Origin: GCA-002841655 sp964446775
GTDB taxonomy: Bacteria; Patescibacteriota; Patescibacteriia; Patescibacteriales; UBA12465
Length of the DNA: 19,650 nucleotides
Direction: 5' to 3'
NCBI GenBank assembly: GCA_964446775.1
Contig: CAYURA010000012.1
Coordinates: 1-19,650, forward strand
Made by a program: the position numbers and the translations under genes. Below, one piece after another: positions 14,660 through 19,650 of this stretch. Every line of letters begins with the position of its first letter. Within the stretch, counting starts at the first letter, position 1. The notes beneath the pieces are model-generated. The model was not told the origin of the DNA. It was given only the letters and a program-made list of their open reading frames with translations, and made no database searches.

Positions 14660-16045
14660 TTATGCTTCTCTCACACCATGCTTTTTCTTATTTTTTATTA
14701 CTTTTAAGTGGATAGGGGTGCCGATGAAGGAAAACTCTTGTCTTAATCTGTTTGCTAAAAACCTGACATAAGAAAAATGCAAGTCATCACGTGAGCCAAT
14801 GCGGATAGAAAAAATAGGGGGATTGCTTCTATTTTGTTTAATCTCAAAAATATGCGGAGCTTTAAGACCTTTCCCTTTAGCTGGTAGATGAGTTTTAACT
14901 GCTCTGTTTAAGAATTTTTTTAACTGAGTTTCAGTGATTTCTGTTTTTCTAGCCTGAGCCACTTCTAAAGCAATATCAAGAATTTTATTAACTTTAGAGC
15001 CTGTTTTAGCTGAGGCAAAAATAATGGGAGCCCAGGTTGCAAATGGCAGTTTATCATAAATAACTCCTTGCCAATATTTGGGGTCTTTATCTTTAATAAT
15101 ATCCCATTTATTTGCAATTATAATTAGACTTTTGTGTCGGTCAACAATTTCTTGAATTATTTTTGCATCTTGGTGAGTGATTGTTTCACTAATATCTAAA
15201 ACCAAGAGAGCAATATCCGCCTTATGAAGCGAGCTAAGTGACATTTCTATACCTTCTTTTTCTAATCCTTTACTTTTATGGCCTTGTTTAGAAATCCCGG
15301 CAGTATCGATTAGTCGAATAATTTTATTATCATGCATTAGCTCTATGTCTTGGGATTCTCTAGTTGTGTGAGGCACCTCGCTAACGATGGCTCGTTCATA
15401 GCCTAAGAGAGAGTTGAGCAATGATGATTTACCAACATTAGGCTTGCCAATGATACATATTTTTGCTTCAAAATCTTGAGAGAGCTCTTCATTCTTGTCG
15501 GCTTTAGCTTTGATTTTAGTTAAGATAAAATCTAGAAAGTCACCAGTGCCAGCCCCAGTTTGAGCTGAAATAGCATTAGGTTCGCCTAATCCAAGTTTAT
15601 TAAAAATTGCAGCTTCATTTCTAATTTTACTACTATCTAATTTATTAACAGCTAAGATTGTCTTTTTTAAATATTCTGGTTTACAACGAATAGCTTTAGC
15701 TAGATTTCGATCTTCAGGCATTAATCCAGCCTTACCGTCAACTAAAAAAATTATTAACTCTGCTTTTTTTAAATATTTTAATGTTTTTTCTTGCGCTAAA
15801 GTATCTATGTTATCAGTAGAATTGTCTTTCTTATTATCAAACAAAGATAAGTCGAATAGACCAGCTGTATCTACTAGTTGGAAAATTTTTGAGTTCCAAT
15901 GGACTAGGCCAATATTTGAATCTCTGGTAGTACCAGCTATTTTAGAAATTAAAGCTTGTCTTTTTTCGGTTAGACGATTAAAGAGGGTGGATTTACCAAC
16001 GTTAGTGCGTCCATAAATAGCGACTAGAGGCATTTTTTCTGTCAT
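14660..16045 (-). CDS. der: Ribosome biogenesis GTPase Der (EngA)
   Basis: This 461-aa protein has the tandem-GTPase layout unique to Der, which is needed for 50S subunit maturation. In GTPase 1 the P-loop GRTNVGKS is at 12-19, DTAG at 59-62 and NKLD at 134-137. In GTPase 2 GKPNVGKS is at 200-207, DTAG at 247-250 and NKWD at 312-315. A KH-like C-terminal domain (about 375-455) ends in a basic tail. The first P-loop has Thr where most Der proteins have Pro. An Asp/Asn/Lys-rich segment (about 66-82) after the first DTAG looks like a small lineage insertion. It starts 17 bp after the LCP gene ends, so the two are probably one transcript, ended by the hairpin at 14624-14656. Confidence 0.98.
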   Translation of the reverse strand: MTEKMPLVAIYGRTNVGKSTLFNRLTEKRQALISKIAGTTRDSNIGLVHWNSKIFQLVDTAGLFDLSLFDNKKDNSTDNIDTLAQEKTLKYLKKAELIIFLVDGKAGLMPEDRNLAKAIRCKPEYLKKTILAVNKLDSSKIRNEAAIFNKLGLGEPNAISAQTGAGTGDFLDFILTKIKAKADKNEELSQDFEAKICIIGKPNVGKSSLLNSLLGYERAIVSEVPHTTRESQDIELMHDNKIIRLIDTAGISKQGHKSKGLEKEGIEMSLSSLHKADIALLVLDISETITHQDAKIIQEIVDRHKSLIIIANKWDIIKDKDPKYWQGVIYDKLPFATWAPIIFASAKTGSKVNKILDIALEVAQARKTEITETQLKKFLNRAVKTHLPAKGKGLKAPHIFEIKQNRSNPPIFSIRIGSRDDLHFSYVRFLANRLRQEFSFIGTPIHLKVIKNKKKHGVREA

Positions 16046-16062
16046 ATTATTATAGTTTTAAC

Positions 16063-17550
16063 TTATTCTTCTTGTCCAATAACTAGAACAAAATCAATTG
16101 TTTCCAATTTATTTTTATAGGTTTCTAACCAGGAAGGAGCGTCATAGGCTAATTCAGCATCACTTAAAGCTTGGAGTATTTCTAAAGACCTAATTTCCTT
16201 ACCATAACTTAAATCATAGACTTGAGATTTACTATAATTACGTGTTGGAGCATTGGCTGTTTCAGTTATTTTAAAACCATATTTTTGGAGCGTTAGAGCA
16301 TTTTTAGCTGCTAAACCACTAATCCAAGTGCCATTTAGAACTACTACTTTAAGGTTTTTATCAATTTTTTCTATCCTAATCTCTGCTTGAGGTAGCGATA
16401 GACTGGGCTCTGTCTCTTTTTCAGTTATAATAGATTCAGTATTAAAAATATTATTGACCGATTCTCTTATTAAATCAAAATTGCCACTTTGAGGAATTAG
16501 AATATAGGCCCCATCTTCACCTCGGCTAGCCATAAGCAGGCCTCCCGGACCATCGTCATACACTCGGTTAATTATTTTTTTAGAGTCTAGGTCTTTATAA
16601 TCATTCCAAAGTTTTAACATTTCCCAGACATCTAAATTTGTTTTTATATTCCTATTAAGCTCAGAGACGATGCGACTAATCATCATTGGTTTTAGTAGGT
16701 TTTCTTTAGAAAGTAACTTATCTTTAACGGCCGAAATCATCAACTGTTGACGTCTAGCCCGCGCAAAATCTGAACCTTCAATGCCAGCTGCGTGCCGGCT
16801 CCGAGCAAATTTTAGTGCTAGTGAACCGTTCATATGCTGTTTGCCTTTATTAACTTGTAGGTGTTCGAAACGTCCATAATAATCAGGATTGTCTTCTTGG
16901 CCTAGGATTGGGTAGCTATAGTCATTAAGTGTGTTTTCCACATTGACGTCTATACCGCCAAGTTCATCAATAATCTTAATAAAACCTAGGAAGTCTAACC
17001 TGAGATAGTATTCTATTGGTGTGCCTAAAATCTGACTAAGACTTTTAATCATAGCAGGCCCGCCGCTACCTTTCTCTTTAGCTTCTGAAATGGCGTGAAT
17101 GGAATTAACTTTACGCCAGTAACCATCGGTCGATGGTACTGAAAGATCTCTTGGAATAGATATTAGCGAAACTTGTTTACTTGATGGCTTTAAACTAACA
17201 AGCATAATTGTATCTGCTAAATAGCCGCCATCATGATTATCTCCTCCTACGCCAATTAACAGAATGTTAATTCTATCGTTTTCTTCGCCCTTTAATCCAT
17301 TGTCTTTATTTTCAGTTAAGTGGGTTAATTTCTCCCAAATTGGGTTATTATTCAGCCAATAGCTAACGCCTTGGCTAGACATAATTATCTTACCTGAGAG
17401 GATAAAAATAAGAGCAAAAAATATGATTAAATATTTTTTAAATTTTCGCTTCTTCTTTAAATTAGCTAAAATCTCTTCTTCTTCAAGTCTTTGGCTTTCT
17501 TCATAAACCTCATTATCAGTTTTTTCTATTTTTTTCTTAAAATCAATCAT
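16063..17550 (-). CDS. LytR-CpsA-Psr (LCP) family protein with LytR_C domain
   Basis: This 495-aa protein has a charged cytoplasmic N-terminus (1-38), one membrane span (about 40-57) and an extracellular LCP domain (about 92-285). LCP enzymes transfer lipid-linked glycopolymers onto peptidoglycan or related wall acceptors. Conserved features include ILLIGVGGD, the LADTIMLVSL strand, SIPRDL, GGIDV, and the KFARSRH-x-GSDFARARRQQ block, whose Arg/Asp residues bind the pyrophosphate lipid. A C-terminal LytR_C domain (about 405-493) starts at VVVLNGTWISGLA. The glycopolymer substrate cannot be told from sequence. It is first in a two-gene unit with der and has a promoter at 17609-17637. Confidence 0.93.
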   Translation of the reverse strand: MIDFKKKIEKTDNEVYEESQRLEEEEILANLKKKRKFKKYLIIFFALIFILSGKIIMSSQGVSYWLNNNPIWEKLTHLTENKDNGLKGEENDRINILLIGVGGDNHDGGYLADTIMLVSLKPSSKQVSLISIPRDLSVPSTDGYWRKVNSIHAISEAKEKGSGGPAMIKSLSQILGTPIEYYLRLDFLGFIKIIDELGGIDVNVENTLNDYSYPILGQEDNPDYYGRFEHLQVNKGKQHMNGSLALKFARSRHAAGIEGSDFARARRQQLMISAVKDKLLSKENLLKPMMISRIVSELNRNIKTNLDVWEMLKLWNDYKDLDSKKIINRVYDDGPGGLLMASRGEDGAYILIPQSGNFDLIRESVNNIFNTESIITEKETEPSLSLPQAEIRIEKIDKNLKVVVLNGTWISGLAAKNALTLQKYGFKITETANAPTRNYSKSQVYDLSYGKEIRSLEILQALSDAELAYDAPSWLETYKNKLETIDFVLVIGQEE

Positions 17551-17608
17551 AAAACATTTAGTTTTAATAAGCTATTAGGCCGAGATTAATGTCATTTACA
17601 CTTTTTTT

Positions 17609-17637
17609 ATTATATGTATATTTATAACTTTAGGCAA
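17609..17637 (-). promoter_or_regulatory. Promoter of the LCP-der unit
   Basis: On the minus strand TTGCCT (17632-17637) and a perfect TATAAT (17609-17614) are separated by 17 bp. Predicted transcription starts near 17602, giving a leader of about 50 bases to the LCP ATG. The -35 variant resembles the TTGCCA of the tRNA-Val promoter. Confidence 0.7.
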
Positions 17638-17649
17638 CTATTAGAAAAT

Positions 17650-17697
17650 AAGTATAATTAACAGAATAAAATTATTCTGCTTTATAAAATTATACTT
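17650..17697. terminator. Stacked hairpin between tRNA-Pro and the LCP promoter
   Basis: A perfect 10-bp outer stem (17650-17659 with 17688-17697) encloses a perfect 7-bp inner stem, CAGAATA 17662-17668 with TATTCTG 17673-17679. Short T-runs follow on both strands. The likely job is to end the tRNA-Pro transcript before the LCP promoter. Confidence 0.6.
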
Positions 17698-17744
17698 TTT
17701 AGTGACTTAGAGTAATAAATAGAGGACTGCCTTTATATTCAAAG

Positions 17745-17815
17745 TCGGGATGCCGGGAATCGAACCCGGTCTACATGCACCCCATGCACGCGTACTACCG
17801 GTATACTACATCCCG
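17745..17815 (-). tRNA. tRNA-Pro (anticodon GGG)
   Basis: The 71-base cloverleaf has acceptor CGGGATG/CATCCCG, D stem GTAT/GTAC, anticodon stem CGTGC/GCATG, a four-base variable loop, T stem CCGGG/CCCGG around TTCGATT, and A73. The C1-G72 pair is the bacterial tRNA-Pro signature. The loop ATGGGGT gives anticodon GGG with U33 and G37, reading CCC and CCU; G37 would be methylated by TrmD. CCA is not encoded. Confidence 0.93.
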
Positions 17816-17865
17816 ATTTGTATCTGTAAATTATTGTTTTATTTGATAAATAGATGCTTAAATCT

Positions 17866-18108
17866 TTATTCTGATTTTGCTCGATATGTTCCTATTAATT
17901 CCATTATTCTTCTTTTAGAACAAGTTTCTTTTAAATGCTTTGGTAACTCTTCAAGTAGTTCTTCATATGACTGCCCTTGATAATACTTTGAAAACCAATC
18001 TTCTGGTAGTAAATATTCTAATTTCTCCTCAAAAGCAAATTCATGCCCTTTATTTCTTAGATTATCCTTGAGTCCATCACGAAATGGACGATTACCTTCT
18101 ATCCCCAT
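17866..18108 (-). CDS. Small hypothetical protein (80 aa)
   Basis: I do not recognise this protein. It is soluble, predicted mostly helical and charged. The N-terminal G-N-R-P-F-R-D-G-L-K-D-N segment is polar, and the rest is rich in Leu/Glu/Lys (LEYLLPEDWFSKYY, then YEELLEELPKHLKE) with a single cysteine. There is no signal peptide, TM segment or metal motif. It stands alone: tRNA-Pro follows 50 bp downstream on the same strand, and trpS is divergent upstream. A promoter at 18228-18256 points toward it. The protein-like composition in an otherwise non-coding, AT-rich stretch argues that it is real. Confidence 0.6.
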   Translation of the reverse strand: MGIEGNRPFRDGLKDNLRNKGHEFAFEEKLEYLLPEDWFSKYYQGQSYEELLEELPKHLKETCSKRRIMELIGTYRAKSE

Positions 18109-18222
18109 ATTTTTTTAATTAATTATAAATGACTTTTTATCTTAGTAGGTTAATCTATTGTAACTGTTTTTAGAAATTTTTGGAAGTTTTTACAATTTTG
18201 CAATTTTTCACTTTTTTCACTT

Positions 18223-18251
18223 TTGACATTTTAAATATAATTTGCTAACTT
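18223..18251 (+). promoter_or_regulatory. Promoter of RNA/leader upstream of trpS
   Basis: A perfect TTGACA (18223-18228) is followed after 17 bp by TAACTT (18246-18251). The start would be near 18258, 70 bases before the terminator stem closes. It physically overlaps a minus-strand promoter. Confidence 0.5.
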
Positions 18252-18256
18252 GTCAG
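18228..18256 (-). promoter_or_regulatory. Opposing promoter toward the 80-aa gene
   Basis: On the minus strand CTGACA (18251-18256) and TAAAAT (18228-18233) are separated by 17 bp. Its -10 shares a base with the plus-strand -35 and its -35 shares a base with the plus-strand -10, so the two cannot be occupied at once. It would give a leader of about 110 bases to the 80-aa gene. Confidence 0.4.
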
Positions 18257-18257
18257 T

Positions 18258-18340
18258 ATAGTCACGCCATCCGAATACAGAGCTTATGTTTAAACCTATT
18301 TTAACTACTAATTTTTTGGTAGCAGAGAAAATAGGTTTTT
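18258..18340 (+). ncRNA. Hairpin-terminated short RNA or trpS attenuator leader
   Basis: The candidate transcript begins with about 34 bases of mixed sequence, richer in G and C than its surroundings. It then enters a strong terminator: an 11-bp perfect outer stem (18292-18302 with 18328-18338), a 7-bp inner stem CTACTAA/TTGGTAG (18305-18311 with 18316-18322), and a T-run. No ORF lies inside and no plus-strand gene precedes it, so the terminator must belong to this short RNA or act as an attenuator before trpS, 70 bp downstream. trpS has its own TATAAT, which favours a separate RNA. No T-box motif was found. Confidence 0.45.
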
Positions 18341-18345
18341 TATTT
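18292..18345 (+). terminator. Strong intrinsic terminator upstream of trpS
   Basis: AAACCTATTTT pairs perfectly with AAAATAGGTTT and encloses a second stem-loop. It is followed by a long T-rich tract from 18336. It is oriented to stop plus-strand transcription between the promoter at 18223 and trpS. Confidence 0.8.
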
Positions 18346-18393
18346 TATTATTTGATTTGTTGCTTTAATTATTAAATTAGCCTAAAATATTAG

Positions 18394-18399
18394 TATAAT
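18394..18399 (+). promoter_or_regulatory. trpS: -10 element immediately before trpS
   Basis: A perfect TATAAT ends 9 bases before the trpS ATG, placing the predicted start only about 3 bases before the codon. The -35 region is poor. No ribosome-binding site is present, so a nearly leaderless mRNA is likely if this element is used. Confidence 0.5.
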
Positions 18400-18408
18400 A
18401 CTAAATTT

Positions 18409-19398
18409 ATGGAGAAATTAAGAAATATTTTTTCTGGAGTGCAACCAAGCGGAAGTCTAACTATTGGTAATTATATTGGAGCTTTGAGTCAATGGTCAGA
18501 AATGCAAGAAAAAAATAATTGTATTTTTTGTGTTGTTGATTACCATGCAATTACTGTTGATTATGACCCTGAGCTTTTAAGGCGACGAATATTGGAAATT
18601 ACTAAGATCTATTTAGCATCTGGTATTGATCCTAAAAAATCAATCATATTTCAACAGTCTGCTATTCCTGAACACACGGAATTGGCCTGGATCCTATCAT
18701 GTGGAGCTAGTCATATTACTGATCTAAAAAAAATGACTCAGTTTAAGGATAAGGCGGGAGAGAATCAAGATGCAGTTTCTGTTGGCTTATTTACCTATCC
18801 AATTTTAATGGCTGCAGATATACTATTATATGACACCCAGGCGGTGCCAGTAGGTGATGATCAAAAACAACATGTTGAGTTGGCTCGAGATATCGCCAAA
18901 CGCTTTAACAATTTATATGGGCCTATTTTTACGATCCCTCAGGCTGAATTGCGCAGAGAAGGAGCTAGAATAATGAGCCTTACTGATCCGAATAAGAAAA
19001 TGTCAAAGAGTGCCGCAAATTTGAGCTCATATATTTCTTTAACTGATGATATTCAGTTAGCAAAGAAAAAAATTATGAAAGCAGTGACTGATTCTGGTAC
19101 GGACATTGATTATGATCCAATAGATCGTCCAGCCTTAGCTAATCTTTTAACTATTTATGCTCAATTAGGAAATCGTCAGATTAAGCGTTTACTTAAGGAT
19201 TATCAAGGCAAAGGTTATGGTGAATTTAAGAGTGATTTAGCCGAAGTTGTGGCTAAGTTCTTAAATGAGTTTCAGAATAAATTGAAAGTAATATCAGATA
19301 GTGAAGCAAGGGTAGTATTAGAGGATGGTTGTTTGCGAGCTGAACTATTGGCAAAGAAAAAAATGGCAATGGTAAAAAAAGCTATTGGGGTAAAGTAA
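18409..19398 (+). CDS. trpS: Tryptophan--tRNA ligase (TrpRS)
   Basis: This 329-aa class I synthetase, a homodimer in the family, charges tRNA-Trp. The N-terminal FSGVQPSGSLTIGNYIGAL stretch contains the HIGH equivalent TIGN at 18-21, and KMSKS is at 197-201. The middle region has the conserved FTYPILMAADILLY and VPVGDDQKQHVELARDIA segments that form the Trp/AMP pocket and dimer interface. Length is typical of bacterial TrpRS. It is transcribed alone, behind a terminator-bearing leader or RNA unit and followed by its own terminator at 19418-19450. Confidence 0.98.
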   Translation: MEKLRNIFSGVQPSGSLTIGNYIGALSQWSEMQEKNNCIFCVVDYHAITVDYDPELLRRRILEITKIYLASGIDPKKSIIFQQSAIPEHTELAWILSCGASHITDLKKMTQFKDKAGENQDAVSVGLFTYPILMAADILLYDTQAVPVGDDQKQHVELARDIAKRFNNLYGPIFTIPQAELRREGARIMSLTDPNKKMSKSAANLSSYISLTDDIQLAKKKIMKAVTDSGTDIDYDPIDRPALANLLTIYAQLGNRQIKRLLKDYQGKGYGEFKSDLAEVVAKFLNEFQNKLKVISDSEARVVLEDGCLRAELLAKKKMAMVKKAIGVK

Positions 19399-19417
19399 AA
19401 TAAATTTTTTAAAAAGG

Positions 19418-19450
19418 AGAAGACAACTTTATTGTTGTCTTTTGTTCTTG
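19418..19450 (+). terminator. Intrinsic terminator of trpS
   Basis: AGACAAC (19421-19427) pairs with GTTGTCT (19434-19440) around a six-base loop. The stem can extend into flanking A/T and is followed by TTTTGTTCTT. It lies 20 bp after the trpS stop. Confidence 0.75.
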
Positions 19451-19610
19451 ACGCTACACTTGCTGATTTTGCTACTCAAACAGAGCGGACAGTGTTTTTT
19501 TTACCATATTGTTCAACTAGTTTAACTTTGTTTTGTATTCTAATTTAATATTACAGCAAATATAGCATTTCCACCAAGCATTTTTGTCAATTAAACCTAA
19601 AACATAAGAA
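19451..19610. other. Gene-free stretch, nothing supported
   Basis: Neither strand has an ORF of useful length, a tRNA or a clear promoter. A TTGACA (minus strand, 19584-19589) has no well-spaced -10. Confidence 0.5.
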
Positions 19611-19633
19611 AAGACTGCCTTCGAGGCAGTCTT
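19611..19633 (-). terminator. Intrinsic terminator, probably for a minus-strand gene to the right
   Basis: AAGACTGCCT pairs perfectly with AGGCAGTCTT around TCG. The better T-run (TTTTCTTA) lies on the minus-strand 3' side, so it likely ends a gene entering from beyond the window. The plus-strand tail, CTTAATTTC, is weak. Confidence 0.65.
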
Positions 19634-19650
19634 CTTAATTTCAAACTAAT

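Noticed and set aside
17750..17980. Plus-strand ORF of 76 codons
   Set aside because: It begins inside the antisense of tRNA-Pro and runs opposite the 80-aa gene; composition is not protein-like.
19480..19600. Minus-strand fragment with W-K-C-Y-I-C-C and a frame change that resembles a decayed zinc-ribbon transposase
   Set aside because: Too short, needs a frameshift and ends at TGA; could easily arise by chance in AT-rich DNA.
1..19650. CRISPR array, prophage or toxin-antitoxin system
   Set aside because: No regularly spaced repeats beyond the two-copy units described, and no relevant protein families.

Overview
The window is AT-rich DNA with compact, mostly housekeeping genes. It looks like a small-genome bacterium of the Patescibacteria/CPR type, probably near the Parcubacteria. 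This is an inference from the gene set (VanW-domain surface protein, LytR-CpsA-Psr protein with LytR_C, Der, Pth, three aminoacyl-tRNA synthetases), the near absence of Shine-Dalgarno sequences, tRNA genes without encoded CCA, and several short lineage-type hypothetical proteins. I see no phage, plasmid or CRISPR module. The left edge carries a short direct repeat that could be the end of an insertion element.

Layout. Positions 1-290 hold a direct repeat, a perfect DnaA-box 9-mer and a strongly promoted, rod-shaped non-coding RNA candidate on the plus strand. Positions 292-4295 are all minus strand: a DHH-family protein, tRNA-Ile(UAU), tRNA-Val(GAC), hsp20, a 73-aa protein and a VanW-domain membrane protein. 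A promoter just upstream of tRNA-Val probably also serves hsp20 and the genes after it. Positions 4553-11464 are plus strand: valS, a small membrane protein, pheS, pheT and a small TM/coiled-coil protein, closed by a perfect-palindrome terminator at 11484-11516. Positions 11572-17815 return to the minus strand: tRNA-Pro(GGG), the LCP protein, der, pth and topA. A second plus-strand rod-shaped RNA candidate lies between pth and topA. Positions 17866-19398 hold an 80-aa orphan gene (minus), a pair of interleaved opposing promoters, a third hairpin-terminated RNA or leader, and trpS. Two hairpins lie in the last 250 bases.

How it fits together. Most genes serve translation: charging of Val, Phe and Trp tRNAs, three tRNAs, peptidyl-tRNA recycling and ribosome assembly. 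They sit beside cell-envelope genes (VanW, LCP) and DNA supercoiling (TopA). The least explained parts are the three plus-strand promoter-hairpin-T-run units (about 105-278, 13903-14008 and 18258-18340). The first two are almost end-to-end hairpins. Other points worth a look are a tRNA-Ile with a genomic UAU anticodon, a tRNA-Val with C33, a DHH protein whose metal ligands are eroded, and promoters placed so close to start codons that valS and trpS may be nearly leaderless.
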